A stretch of 47,220 nt of DNA from CAZESH01 sp964514665 (GCA_964514665.1 CAZESH010000002.1:1-47220); one strand, 5' to 3'; shown: positions 14,797 through 23,702, counted from the first letter of the stretch. Numbers and translations: made by a program. Notes: a model not told the origin generated them from the letters alone.

Positions 14797-16875
14797 GTGA
14801 CCATTCAAAGTGCCTATCAAGAAGAAACGCGCAAACTCAAGGAAGTGCTGGCTGTCATACAAAGGCAGTTGGAGCAGTTCGGACCGCGATACAGCGGAGC
14901 GGATTTTACCGAACAAATGTTGGATCTGCATCGCGAGCAGCGTAAACAGAGGCTGAGCATATCAAGCAGGGAGCCCTATTTCGGAAGAATTGATTTTCAA
15001 ACGCAGGAGAAAGCAGAAGCTGATCCACTGTATATCGGAAAGGTTGGTGTGGAAGACGATCAAGGCGATGACCCCATTGTCGTCGATTGGCGTGCTCCTG
15101 TATCCAGCCTTTTTTATTCGTTTACGGGTGGCGACTCCCCGGGCTCCTTTCATTCTCCGGAAGGCGAGGTTAGCGGAACGGTTCACTTGAAGCGGAATGT
15201 GCTGATTCGCCAAGGGGAGCTTCAACGCGTGGTCGACAGCTACGTGAAAGGCGAAGACAGCATGGCGGTGAATGACGAATTCCTGCTGTACCGTCTGAGC
15301 GAGAGCAAGGATAACCGGCTGCGTGATATCGTCTCCACGATTCAACAGGAGCAAGACAAGATCATCCGCGCGGACAAAAACAAAGCGCTGTTCATCCAAG
15401 GGGTGGCGGGAAGCGGCAAGACAACCGTCGCCTTGCATCGGCTGGCGTTCCTGCTTTACCGTTATCAGGACCGGATCAGACCGGAACGAATGATCATCTT
15501 CGCGCCGAACCGGATGTTTCTGGATTATATATCGGGAGTTCTGCCTGAGCTCGGGGTTGGAGATATCCGCCAAACCACCTTTGCCGATTGGGTCGTCTAT
15601 TTACTGCAAGAGCCTATCGAGCTGGGCGATTCAGGAGAGGCGATGGAGTATTGGCTCGGCTCGGAAAGGCAGGCGGAAGAGCTGGCAAATGCGCCTGCAA
15701 AAAAGAAGGGAAGCTTAAATTTTCGCCGCATGATCGATGACTCGTTGGAGCAGCTGGAAGCGAGGATGATTCCCTCGGCAGACTTTTCACCCGGCGGGGA
15801 TCTGGTCTTGAAAGCAGAGACGATGCGCACTTGGTTTTCCGGGGAGCTGCGTCATTATCCGTTGATGCGCCGGCGTGAACGTCTGATAAACAGAATCAAG
15901 CGCTGGATGGAGACCGAATGGAAAAGCAGGAGGATCAGCGACAAACAGCTGAAGGCCAAAGCCTCCGCCAAGCTGCGTGCTTTTGCCAAGAAAATTCCAG
16001 ATGATTCGCCTATGCGCTTTTATCGCTCGCTGTTTGAGGTCAAAGAAATTTACGGCGGACTGTTCTCTTCCCCGCAAGCCGCGCATACGCTGAAAAAGCT
16101 TAAAAGCGGCAGGGTTGATGCGGAGGATCTAGCGCCTCTGCTGTATATTCAGGACTATATGTATGGATCGGAAGAAGCGGTATTCGACCATATTGTGATT
16201 GACGAAGCCCAGGATTACTCTCCCTTTCAGCTCGCTCTGCTGAACAAGCACCAGCATGCTCCGTCGATGACGGTGCTGGGTGATCTCCAGCAGGGGATTC
16301 ATACGTATTCAGGGATCGACAGCTGGTCGGAATTCACCCGTTTATACAACGAAGCTGAAACGGCATATTTCGAATTGGATCGAAGCTATCGCTCGACGGT
16401 GGAAATTATCGAATTTGCCAATCGCGTTTTGACGGGAATGGGAAGCGAGGTGAAAAGTGCGGTTCCGGTGTTTCGCGGAGGGGAACCGGTAGAGCTGGTG
16501 CAAGCGGACAAAGGCCGCAGCATGGAAGAAATTGAAGCTACAGTGCGACAGTGGCTCACGAGATCAGACCTGCAGACGATAGCCGTCATAGGGCGAAATG
16601 CGGAAAGCTGCATGGGGATCTGCGAATATTTGCGACAGCATGACATTCCCTGCTCGCTTGTAAACAGCAAAGAGCAGCAGTATGAAGGAGGCTTGACCGT
16701 AATCCCCGTCTATCTGACAAAAGGTCTGGAGTTCGACGCCGTCTTGTTGAGCGAAGCGGATGCCGGGCACTACGGCCGGATGCATGCAAAGCTGCTGTAT
16801 GTAGCTTGCACGCGGGCGCTGCATATGTTGAAGCTGGTTTATGAAGGCGCCTTGACGCCGCTTTTGCAAGCATGA
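14797..16875 (+). CDS. helD: RNA polymerase recycling motor ATPase HelD
   Basis: 692-residue UvrD-like superfamily 1 ATPase. It removes stalled or post-termination RNA polymerase from nucleic acid. The N-terminal coiled-coil arm (residues ~5-30, ETRKLKEVL...) enters the secondary channel; DWRAPVSSLFY (97-108) is the conserved HelD segment; Walker A GVAGSGKTT is at 202-210; Walker B VIDEAQDYSPFQL and GDLQQGIH follow; the C-terminal TKGLEFDAVLLSEAD and VACTRALHML are motifs V-VI. GTG 14797 has AGGAGGT upstream. Length fits the Bacillus-type class I HelD, not the longer actinobacterial class. Confidence 0.93.
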   Translation: MTIQSAYQEETRKLKEVLAVIQRQLEQFGPRYSGADFTEQMLDLHREQRKQRLSISSREPYFGRIDFQTQEKAEADPLYIGKVGVEDDQGDDPIVVDWRAPVSSLFYSFTGGDSPGSFHSPEGEVSGTVHLKRNVLIRQGELQRVVDSYVKGEDSMAVNDEFLLYRLSESKDNRLRDIVSTIQQEQDKIIRADKNKALFIQGVAGSGKTTVALHRLAFLLYRYQDRIRPERMIIFAPNRMFLDYISGVLPELGVGDIRQTTFADWVVYLLQEPIELGDSGEAMEYWLGSERQAEELANAPAKKKGSLNFRRMIDDSLEQLEARMIPSADFSPGGDLVLKAETMRTWFSGELRHYPLMRRRERLINRIKRWMETEWKSRRISDKQLKAKASAKLRAFAKKIPDDSPMRFYRSLFEVKEIYGGLFSSPQAAHTLKKLKSGRVDAEDLAPLLYIQDYMYGSEEAVFDHIVIDEAQDYSPFQLALLNKHQHAPSMTVLGDLQQGIHTYSGIDSWSEFTRLYNEAETAYFELDRSYRSTVEIIEFANRVLTGMGSEVKSAVPVFRGGEPVELVQADKGRSMEEIEATVRQWLTRSDLQTIAVIGRNAESCMGICEYLRQHDIPCSLVNSKEQQYEGGLTVIPVYLTKGLEFDAVLLSEADAGHYGRMHAKLLYVACTRALHMLKLVYEGALTPLLQA

Positions 16876-17012
16876 CTGATCCGGGTTGGATCCTCTCGGA
16901 GCTTGTCCGGACCTGCGCCCGGTGCAACGCCGAAAAATCTGCTTGCCAAAACTGCTGAAAAGTGGGATTCTACCTTTATGTTACAGCTTATGGGAGAGAA
17001 GAGAGACAGACT

Positions 17013-18275
17013 ATGATCGTGAAAAGATTCGCGGCGCTGTTTGACCTGCAGATGGGCAAGGATTCCCGGGCGAATTTTCGCTGGGATTTTACCGCTGCGG
17101 CTATTTTTAGTTTTTTTAATGTGGTGTTCAATCAATTTTACATTCCGATCGCCATTCAACACGGGGTGAGCTATTTCCAAGTCGGTTTGCTATCGGCGGC
17201 CCCGGCGCTCGGTGTAGTGCTTTCGCCCGTTTGGGCGAGTTTTATCGAGCAGGGAAGTCCCAAGCCGTATGTCGTATATCCAGCGGCAATATCCAGGCTG
17301 CTGATTCTGATTCCGGCTTTTTTCGCTTTCCCGTGGGTATTCGTAATTTGCGCTTTGGCCTTTCAACTGCTGAACGGCGTGCAGGCACCCGCCTACGCTG
17401 CACTGATGACACGCATTTACCCGCCGAAGCTGCGCGGCCGCTTGATGGGCAACGTTCGTGTCATAATGGGCGGCCTGATGATTCCGATTGCCTTTCTTGT
17501 AGGAGGCTGGATCGATTTATGGGGGTCAAAGGGACCGCTGATTTTCGCTTCGCTGACCGGGGTATTGTCAATTGCGGCGTTCTCCCGCGTGAAGGAGATC
17601 GAGCCGGTGCCTGAAAAGCAGACGGCCGCAAAGCGATCCTCGATCAGAGAGCAGTGGAAGCTCGTTAAAAACAACCGCATACTGGCTTTGTTCTTGACGG
17701 CGGTGAGTATTTCCGGGTTCGGCAATTTGCTGGCCAATCCGCTTTTTCAGATTATCCAGGTGGATCGTCTGCAGCTGAGCAATCTTCAGATCGGTTATGC
17801 CAGAATAGTTTATTATGTCTTTCTGCTGCTGTCGTATTTGATCATGGGATGGGTAATCGACCGTTTTTCCCCGGGTCATGCGATGTTTTTCGGCATATCT
17901 GCTTCCGCAACGGCATCCTTGCTGTATGGTTTGATGGAAAATTATCCGATCGTAATCCTGGCCAGCGGAATGCAGGGCTTTGGCGACGCGATTTGGGATA
18001 TCGGCGTGATGGCTTATATTTTTCGCGCGGCGCCGGGCCGGGAAGCGGTCGTCTTTGGCCTGCACCTGATGCTTTTCGGGTTCAGGGGCACGATTGCGCC
18101 GTTATTAAGCACCGGCCTAAGCGGAAGCGTTTCGCTGTCGCTGCTGCTTTTGGCCGCTGCCGCGTTCGGTTATGCCGGATTGGCGGTGTTTGCCTTCGGG
18201 CACAAATTGGAACAAAAAAAGAGACTGGAAAGCTTGAGATCGGCATATCCCGATAAAATAGAACAAGCAAGGTGA
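17013..18275 (+). CDS. MFS transporter, first of a tandem pair
   Basis: 420-residue 12-helix major facilitator. GVSYFQVGLLSAAPALGVVLSPVWASFIE holds the helix 2 motif A-like region (GVVLSPVW...), and LIMGWVIDRFSPGHAM is the second-half equivalent. The cytosolic loop around EKQTAAKRSSIREQWKLVKNN joins the halves. ATG 17013 was chosen because the true N-terminus then precedes the first helix; 16962 would add an unlikely leader. It is followed after 6 bases by a second MFS gene of similar size, so the two are co-transcribed. Substrate unknown; the group includes sugar and drug exporters. Confidence 0.85.
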   Translation: MIVKRFAALFDLQMGKDSRANFRWDFTAAAIFSFFNVVFNQFYIPIAIQHGVSYFQVGLLSAAPALGVVLSPVWASFIEQGSPKPYVVYPAAISRLLILIPAFFAFPWVFVICALAFQLLNGVQAPAYAALMTRIYPPKLRGRLMGNVRVIMGGLMIPIAFLVGGWIDLWGSKGPLIFASLTGVLSIAAFSRVKEIEPVPEKQTAAKRSSIREQWKLVKNNRILALFLTAVSISGFGNLLANPLFQIIQVDRLQLSNLQIGYARIVYYVFLLLSYLIMGWVIDRFSPGHAMFFGISASATASLLYGLMENYPIVILASGMQGFGDAIWDIGVMAYIFRAAPGREAVVFGLHLMLFGFRGTIAPLLSTGLSGSVSLSLLLLAAAAFGYAGLAVFAFGHKLEQKKRLESLRSAYPDKIEQAR

Positions 18276-18281
18276 CCTGAG

Positions 18282-19523
18282 GTGGACCATCAACGAAGAA
18301 ATTTGATCCTGATGTTTACGGATACGGTATTGTTTACAAATGCCATGACCTTTTTGTCGATAAATGCGATCATTACGTATTTTTTATCCAACTTGGGAGC
18401 CAGCACGTTTGAAATCGGACTCTCCAATGCGCTTGTCTCTATCGGAGCTTTCGTGTCGCAGCCCGTTTTTGCGAAAATGGTGATGAATCTGTCTTATAAA
18501 GCGGGGACCTTCGTCAAGATTCTGCTGACGCAAAGGATTTTCTTCTTTTTGTTTGTCCTGACGATTCCGTTTGTGTCCGTATCGCATCCAAGGGCGATGG
18601 TCGTGCTTTTTTTGATTTGCTGGGCGATTTTCAGTTCTTTTGTCGGTTCTTACGGGCCTTTTTACACGAGTTTGTTGGCCAAACTGATCGCCGAGCAGAA
18701 GCGGGGCAGATTAAGGGGGTTCAGCGGCGGTTTGGGCAACCTGTTGGCGCTCGGCTCGGCCTTTTTTGCCGGATATCTGCTTAAGGAAGTGGCGTATCCC
18801 TATAATTACACGATCATCTTCGTGATCGGTTCGCTTCTGCTGATCCTGGATGCGCTTGATTTCGCCCTGTTGAAAGAGGAGCCTGATCAGATCGTGCCGA
18901 TTCAAATGAATTATTTTCAATATTTTAAATACATTCCGGAAATTTTGAGGGAAAAAGGTTTCAAAAAGATTGTGCTGGGATTTTCCTTTCTCATGATTTC
19001 CCAGGTCAGTTTGGCGTATTATGTGCTTTATGCGGTCAGGGAATTTGCCGCCAAGGCACCGGAAATTGCCTTGTTCACGGCCCTGACCGGTTTGATCAAT
19101 ATTGTCGGGAGCATTCTCTTCGGTTTGCTTGCGGATAAATTCGGCCATCGATTTATTTTGCTGGCAGCTGCACTCAGCGGAGGAATAGGGGGTCTGGCGG
19201 TGGTCGGCTTTCACCAGTTGTGGGCTGTTTACGCCGGGTTTGCTTTGACCACGCTTTGCATGGGCGGTTACAATATCAGCAGCATTATTCTGATTATTGA
19301 CAGCGTAAACCGGGAAAAGCTTCCGATGTGCGTAAGCGTCAATACGCTGATCACGCTGATTGTTTCCTCTGTGGTTACCCTTGGCGGAGGCTTGTTGGTG
19401 GACCGCGTTTCCTTTCAAGCGATTTTTATCATAGCAGGGATTGCCGGCTTTCTTGGTTTTGCCGCACTCTATGTAAGGGGAACGGATTCGAAACTTAAAC
19501 CAAAGCATAAGCAGCGTGCTTAA
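18282..19523 (+). CDS. MFS transporter, second of a tandem pair
   Basis: 413-residue 12-helix transporter with motif A in LADKFGHRFILL (second half) and SNALVSIGAFVSQPVFAKMV (first half). GTG 18282 follows AAGGTGA of the preceding gene's tail. It shares the family and layout of its upstream neighbour but the sequences differ clearly, so this is an old duplication or a functional pair rather than a recent copy. Its stop lies inside the stem of the following terminator. Substrate unknown. Confidence 0.85.
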   Translation: MDHQRRNLILMFTDTVLFTNAMTFLSINAIITYFLSNLGASTFEIGLSNALVSIGAFVSQPVFAKMVMNLSYKAGTFVKILLTQRIFFFLFVLTIPFVSVSHPRAMVVLFLICWAIFSSFVGSYGPFYTSLLAKLIAEQKRGRLRGFSGGLGNLLALGSAFFAGYLLKEVAYPYNYTIIFVIGSLLLILDALDFALLKEEPDQIVPIQMNYFQYFKYIPEILREKGFKKIVLGFSFLMISQVSLAYYVLYAVREFAAKAPEIALFTALTGLINIVGSILFGLLADKFGHRFILLAAALSGGIGGLAVVGFHQLWAVYAGFALTTLCMGGYNISSIILIIDSVNREKLPMCVSVNTLITLIVSSVVTLGGGLLVDRVSFQAIFIIAGIAGFLGFAALYVRGTDSKLKPKHKQRA

Positions 19524-19550
19524 CCTTAGGTAACCTGCTTACTTTTTTTT
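19509..19550 (+). terminator. Terminator of the MFS pair
   Basis: AAGCAG (19509-19514) pairs with CTGCTT (19535-19540), with an inner TTAACC/GGTAA pairing, then eight Ts (19543-19550). Confidence 0.7.
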
Positions 19551-19556
19551 CATCTC

Positions 19557-19585
19557 TTGTTAATTTGCGGGTGTTTTTCTACAAT
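19557..19585 (+). promoter_or_regulatory. Promoter of the aldo/keto reductase - coaW operon
   Basis: TTGTTA (19557-19562) and TACAAT (19580-19585), 17 bases apart, 41 bases before the reductase start. Confidence 0.65.
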
Positions 19586-19625
19586 TAAATGGTCCTGCAA
19601 TCCTGATATGAAGGAGATGAGCTCA

Positions 19626-20558
19626 ATGAAATATAGAAAACTTGGAAAAACAGAGCTGAAGGTTTCGGTCGTAGGAGTCGGAACTTGGCAGTTCGGAGGA
19701 GATTGGGGAAAAGATTTTACACAGGACGAAGCCGACGCGATTTTGGACAAAGCGCATGAATTGGGGATAAACTTGATCGACACGGCGGAATGCTATGGCC
19801 ATCATTTATCCGAAAGCTTGATCGGCGCCTATTTGAAAAAACGCGGCAATCGTTCCGATTGGGTGGTTGCCTCCAAATTCGGTCACAATTATGCAGACCG
19901 CGACAATCCGTCAAGGGACGATTGGTCGGCGGGCGAGGTATTGAAGCAATTGGACGTATCCTTGAAATCGCTGCAGACGGATTATGTGGATTTATACCAG
20001 TTTCATTCCGGTGCGGACGAAAAATTCGACAACGACGAGCTGTGGACAATGCTTGACAAGCAGGTGCAGGCAGGGAAAATCAGGAATTTGGGGATTTCCA
20101 TCGGCAGCAACGATAATCTGCACCAAACCGATGCCGCTTCCAAGGTTAACGCCAAAGCGATTCAAGTCGTTTACAACAGGCTGGACCAAACTCCGGAACG
20201 GCGCGTCTTTCCTTCATGCGAACGGCAGGATTTGGGCGTGCTTGCGCGCGTTCCTCTGGCCAGCGGATTTTTGAGCGGCAAATACAAGCCGGGAGCGGTA
20301 TTCCCCGATAATGACGTTCGTTCCAGACGCGATCAGGAGCAAATTTCGAAATTGCTCGCACAAGTGGAAACCATCCGCGATCAGGAGGTTCCGCAAGGCG
20401 CCGGCATGGCGGAGTGGGCTCTCGCCTGGTGTCTGAAGCATCCGGCAGTAACCTGTGTCATTCCAGGCTGCAAAAGCCCTGAACAGGTTGAATCGAACGC
20501 AAGGGCGGCGGATTTCGATTTTGTAAGCGAAACGCATCCGCAAAGCTGGAAAAACTAG
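19626..20558 (+). CDS. Aldo/keto reductase
   Basis: 310-residue NADPH-dependent reductase with the full tetrad Asp52, Tyr57 (DTAECYG), Lys84 (ASKFGH) and His127 (YQFHSG), and the C-terminal cofactor segment CVIPGCKSPEQVE. It starts MKYRKLGKTELKVS, standard for the family; AAGGAGATG is upstream. Compared with the paralogue at 9134 it has canonical CYG at the active site and a longer C-terminal. It is followed after 21 bases by pantothenate kinase, which may be only chance co-transcription. Substrate unknown. Confidence 0.88.
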   Translation: MKYRKLGKTELKVSVVGVGTWQFGGDWGKDFTQDEADAILDKAHELGINLIDTAECYGHHLSESLIGAYLKKRGNRSDWVVASKFGHNYADRDNPSRDDWSAGEVLKQLDVSLKSLQTDYVDLYQFHSGADEKFDNDELWTMLDKQVQAGKIRNLGISIGSNDNLHQTDAASKVNAKAIQVVYNRLDQTPERRVFPSCERQDLGVLARVPLASGFLSGKYKPGAVFPDNDVRSRRDQEQISKLLAQVETIRDQEVPQGAGMAEWALAWCLKHPAVTCVIPGCKSPEQVESNARAADFDFVSETHPQSWKN

Positions 20559-20579
20559 CTTCTGACAGGGGGTATCCGG

Positions 20580-21401
20580 TTGCCGGATGCAAAGGTTGCA
20601 ATCGATGCTGGAGGCACACTGATCAAAATCGCCTATGAATCAGAAGCCGGTCTCGCTTTCAGAAAATATCCGACGCTGCAAATGCACGAGGCGATCGTAT
20701 GGCTGCAATCCCGTTGTTCCGCTGCGGAATTTTTTCTGACTGGCGGAAAAGCGCAGCTCATGAGCGAGGAGCTTACAAAGCTGCAGCGTCCGCTGTGGAT
20801 AGTAAACGAGTTTGAGTCGGCCTGCAGCGGAGCAGTTTTTCTGCTGAAGCAGCAGAACGATTGCCCGAAGCGCTTTATTCTTGCCAATGTCGGAACGGGA
20901 ACCTCGATCCATCTTGTTACGGACAGCGGCCAACGCAGAGTTGGCGGTACGGGGGTTGGCGGAGGAACGCTGATCGGCTTGTCCGGCTTGCTGAGCGGCA
21001 TCCGGGATTATGCTGCGATTGTACAGACTGCACAATCAGGCGAAAGAAGCATGGTCGAAATAAAGGTAAGTGACATATATGAAGATTCGGAACCTCCGAT
21101 TCCCGGCGATTTGACCGCCAGCAATTTCGGCAAAGCAACCCGCCCGGCGACGTACAGCAATGCGGACTTGCTTGCTTCCGTGCTGGCCATGATCGGCGAA
21201 ACCGTGAGCTCCTTAAGTGTTATGGCGGCTGGGCAAAGCGGGGTTACCTCCATTGTTTATATAGGCTCCACTTTTTTGAACAATCCTTTTTTGCAAAATA
21301 CCGTCGGCCGGTACACAAAATTGCGTGGGTGTTTACCCTATTTTCCTCTTAACGGTGAATATAGCGGAGCAGTAGGCGCTTGCTTAAGCGGCAAAACCTG
21401 A
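20580..21401 (+). CDS. coaW: Type II pantothenate kinase
   Basis: 273-residue ASKHA-fold kinase that phosphorylates pantothenate as the first step of coenzyme A synthesis. The N-terminal phosphate-binding loop is AIDAGGTLIKIA (residues 7-18), then the glutamate-containing VNEFESACSG, the adenosine motif NVGTGTSIHLV and GGTGVGGGTLIGLSGLL. This is the bacterial PanK-II form also found in Staphylococcus, unlike the CoaX type III enzyme. TTG 20580 has GGGGGT upstream. It lacks the feedback features of type I CoaA in family terms. Confidence 0.9.
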   Translation: MPDAKVAIDAGGTLIKIAYESEAGLAFRKYPTLQMHEAIVWLQSRCSAAEFFLTGGKAQLMSEELTKLQRPLWIVNEFESACSGAVFLLKQQNDCPKRFILANVGTGTSIHLVTDSGQRRVGGTGVGGGTLIGLSGLLSGIRDYAAIVQTAQSGERSMVEIKVSDIYEDSEPPIPGDLTASNFGKATRPATYSNADLLASVLAMIGETVSSLSVMAAGQSGVTSIVYIGSTFLNNPFLQNTVGRYTKLRGCLPYFPLNGEYSGAVGACLSGKT

Positions 21402-21433
21402 CCTCTGCCTGCTAAACATTCATATCAGTACAT

Positions 21434-21475
21434 AAAAAAAGCCTCCGTTTCACTTTGTCAGTGACGGAGGCTTTT
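21434..21475. terminator. Bidirectional terminator
   Basis: GCCTCCGT (21441-21448) pairs with ACGGAGGC (21464-21471), with an inner CACT/AGTG pair. A-run 21434-21440 and TTTT 21472-21475 allow use from both strands, serving coaW and the minus-strand spore miniprotein. Confidence 0.8.
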
Positions 21476-21536
21476 GTGTTGAAATCAGAGACCGGCTTTT
21501 ATGGTTTTACCTTTTGGCTCGATCCCCGCTATTCAT

Positions 21537-21665
21537 TTATACCATCCAAGCTCTGCCGATAATGACCAACAGAATGAACAATACAAGAATGATTCCAGTA
21601 GTCGTAAATCCTTCAAAACCTGCCCCTGCACAACTTGCTCCTGCTCCTGCACCAGCAAATGCCAT
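21537..21665 (-). CDS. YjcZ-type small spore-associated membrane peptide
   Basis: 42-residue peptide. A Gly/Ala-rich head (AFAGAGAGASCAGAGFEG) is followed by one hydrophobic helix (GIILVLFILLVIIG) and a short RAWMV tail. This head-then-helix layout, with the Ile/Leu-rich helix ending in a Gly, is that of the YjcZ family of sporulation proteins in Bacilli, which associate with the forespore or spore coat. The start has a strong GAAGGAGGTT ribosome binding site at 8-10 bases. It is separated from coaW by a bidirectional terminator. Too small for typical ORF lists. Confidence 0.8.
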   Translation of the reverse strand: MAFAGAGAGASCAGAGFEGFTTTGIILVLFILLVIIGRAWMV

Positions 21666-21779
21666 AGGTTGGAACCTCCTTCAACAAGATTTAAAACCAT
21701 TAACAGCATATGAACATTTACCGTTTTCGGTTGGACTCATTAGCAAAACGGTCAAATCCGGGCGGATGTCCAAATGAAA

Positions 21780-21809
21780 TTGGATACGCAGGAGGAATTT
21801 CGCTATACT
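21780..21809 (+). promoter_or_regulatory. Promoter of the DEAD-box helicase gene
   Basis: TTGGAT (21780-21785) and TATACT (21804-21809) are 18 bases apart, 33 bases before the start codon. Confidence 0.6.
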
Positions 21810-21842
21810 TAGATGAAATGAGATCATAAAAAGGGTGGAGAC

Positions 21843-23372
21843 ATGAACAATAAATTTGGCGCCATGGGCATTCAAGAAGCGGTTACCGAACTGCTGAAAC
21901 AAAACGGTGTGGTCGAGCCGACTCCGGTCCAGGAAAAAGCGATTCCGCTGATTCTCAAGGGACAGGATGTCATCGCTCAGGCGCAAACCGGAACAGGCAA
22001 AACATTGGCATTCGTACTTCCGATTCTGGAAAAACTGGATGTTGGAGCAAACTATACGCAGGCGTTGATTATTTCACCTACCAGGGAGCTTGCGATTCAA
22101 ATAACGGCGGAGTTCAAGAAGCTTGTACCGGCTGTGGGCGCCTCGGTCATAGCGGTCTACGGCGGTCAGGACGTTCAGGCCCAGATCCATAAGCTTAAAG
22201 GGGCTGCGCAGATTGTGGTGGCGACGCCCGGCAGATTGCTGGACCATCTGCAAAGAGGCACGATTGCACTGCACGGCGTGAGGATGCTCGTGCTGGATGA
22301 AGCGGATCAAATGCTGGCCATGGGCTTTTATCAGGAGGTTGAAGCGATTATCCGCCACACGTCAAGAGAGCGGCAGACGCTGCTGTTCTCGGCGACGATG
22401 CCGGATACCGTGCGCAAACTGGCGCTGGAGACGATGAAGCAGCCCCAGGATATCCGCATCCGTCAGGGAAAGCAGATCACGCTGGAAGGGATCAAGCAGC
22501 TGGCTGTGGAAACGACCGACAGAACGAGGCAGCACGATTTGATCACGCTGATCGAGCAGCAGCGTCCGTTTCTGGCGATGGTATTCTGCCGCACGAAAAT
22601 TCGCGCGAAAAAGCTGACCGAGGCATTGGTCCTGCACGGCATGAACGTGGACGAGCTGCACGGTGACTTGAGCCAGGCAAAAAGGGAAACGGTCATGAAA
22701 CGGTTTCGCGAGGCCAAGCTGCAGATTCTGGTTGCCACCGACGTTGCGGCGCGAGGCCTGGATGTAGAGGGAGTCACGCATGTGTTCAACTACGACCTGC
22801 CGCTTGACGCCGAGAGCTATATCCATAGAATCGGCAGGACGGGAAGAGCGGGCAATCGCGGTTTGGCGATTACTCTGGTTGCGTCCAAAGATCGAATCCT
22901 GCTTGATAAGATCGAGAAGGGGATCGGCATGCCGATCCCGATCAAACAGTCGGAATCGGCAAGAGAAGAAAAGGCGCTGAAGAGCGCGGCAAGAGAAGCG
23001 AAAGGACGCGCTTCCAAGCCTGCAAGGGGGGCATCGCGCGGAGCGGCTTCGAAACCGGGCAGAGGATCGTCACGGGATGCAGGCTCCAAGCCGGGCAGAG
23101 GGTCGTCGCGCGATGCGCTTGCGAAGCCAAGCAGAGGTCCATGGCGCGATGCGGACTCGAAACCAAGCCGAGGCGAATCGCGGGGTGCTTCTTCGAAGCC
23201 AAGCAGAGGAGAGTCGCGGGGTTCGGCTTCAAAGCCGGACAGAAGCCCGTCGCGTGATGCGGCTTCCAAGCGAATCGGAAAAGCAAAGACGGGGATGATG
23301 AAAGCTGCAAGCCGACAGGGCGGAAGAACAAGCCGGGTGCAGAAAAGCTCGGGAAGAACAAAACAGAGATAG
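21843..23372 (+). CDS. DEAD-box RNA helicase with repetitive Arg/Ser-rich tail (CshA-like)
   Basis: 509-residue ATP-dependent RNA helicase. Core motifs: Q motif EPTPVQEKAIP (25-35), Walker A AQTGTGKT (47-54), PTREL (79-83), DEAD (152-155), SAT (183-185) and motif VI HRIGRTGRAG near 325. Such helicases unwind short RNA duplexes in ribosome assembly, mRNA decay or cold adaptation. Residues 391-474 are seven tandem 12-residue repeats of the type SKPxRGxSRDAx, followed by a basic tail. RG/RS-rich tails of DEAD-box proteins bind RNA and can drive condensates; here this is inference. It has its own promoter and a 14-bp terminator stem. Confidence 0.92.
   Translation: MNNKFGAMGIQEAVTELLKQNGVVEPTPVQEKAIPLILKGQDVIAQAQTGTGKTLAFVLPILEKLDVGANYTQALIISPTRELAIQITAEFKKLVPAVGASVIAVYGGQDVQAQIHKLKGAAQIVVATPGRLLDHLQRGTIALHGVRMLVLDEADQMLAMGFYQEVEAIIRHTSRERQTLLFSATMPDTVRKLALETMKQPQDIRIRQGKQITLEGIKQLAVETTDRTRQHDLITLIEQQRPFLAMVFCRTKIRAKKLTEALVLHGMNVDELHGDLSQAKRETVMKRFREAKLQILVATDVAARGLDVEGVTHVFNYDLPLDAESYIHRIGRTGRAGNRGLAITLVASKDRILLDKIEKGIGMPIPIKQSESAREEKALKSAAREAKGRASKPARGASRGAASKPGRGSSRDAGSKPGRGSSRDALAKPSRGPWRDADSKPSRGESRGASSKPSRGESRGSASKPDRSPSRDAASKRIGKAKTGMMKAASRQGGRTSRVQKSSGRTKQR
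23013..23264 (+). repeat. Seven tandem 36-base repeats in the helicase gene
   Basis: Seven in-frame 36-base units encode S/A-K-P-x-R-x-x-S/W-R-D/G-A/S-x. Units 2-3 and 5-6 are the most alike. Slippage could change the number of units between strains. Confidence 0.85.
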
Positions 23373-23376
23373 AGCC

Positions 23377-23432
23377 AAAAAACAGCGGGACATTGACGTG
23401 TAGGATTACATCGGCAGCTCCCGCTGTTTTTT
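23377..23432. terminator. Bidirectional terminator after the helicase gene
   Basis: AAAAAACAGCGGGA (23377-23390) pairs perfectly with TCCCGCTGTTTTTT (23419-23432) across a 28-base loop. Confidence 0.8.
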
Positions 23433-23461
23433 GGTTTAAGTAACAGCTATTTCGGCTCATA

Positions 23462-23470
23462 TGTTATAAT
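23462..23470 (+). promoter_or_regulatory. Extended -10 of the DUF6199 gene
   Basis: TGTTATAAT (TGN plus consensus TATAAT) lies 31 bases before the start codon; a -35 is not clear. Confidence 0.45.
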
Positions 23471-23501
23471 GATCCAAATGCACTTTGAAGGAGGAGAAAA
23501 G

Positions 23502-23702
23502 ATGATTGTTCTTGCCATTTTTTTAATCCTTTTTGGCTTATTCATGCTGTTTCGTCCTGCTGTATTTTGGACAATTACGGAGAGCTGGAAGTCAAACGAT
23601 GCCACTGAACCCTCGGATATTTATTTGTTGTCGACCCGTATTGGCGGCAGCATGTTGATTCTTGCCGGGACTGGAAGCCTGACCGTTTATTCACTCCTTT
23701 AA
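23502..23702 (+). CDS. DUF6199-type small membrane protein
   Basis: 66-residue protein. A hydrophobic helix (IVLAIFLILFGLFMLF) opens it, then RPAVFWTITESWKSNDATEPSDIYLLSTRIGG and a second helix (SMLILAGTGSLTVYSLL). The ESWKS and DIYxxSTRIGG core is that of the DUF6199 family of small Firmicute membrane proteins, of unknown function. ATG 23502 has GAAGGAGGAG upstream; earlier codons at 23469 would sit inside the promoter. It is a single gene, convergent with the YfmR-type ABC-F gene, from whose stop it is separated by 37 bases. Confidence 0.75.
   Translation: MIVLAIFLILFGLFMLFRPAVFWTITESWKSNDATEPSDIYLLSTRIGGSMLILAGTGSLTVYSLL

Noticed and set aside
16962..17012. Upstream start for the first MFS protein
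   Set aside because: It would add 17 residues without a better ribosome binding site; ATG 17013 places the first helix normally.
23013..23264. 36-base tandem repeat as a CRISPR array
   Set aside because: Units are contiguous, in frame with the helicase and have no spacers.
22817..23460. Minus frames opposite the helicase repeats
   Set aside because: They stay open only because of the 36-base repeat, not from selection.
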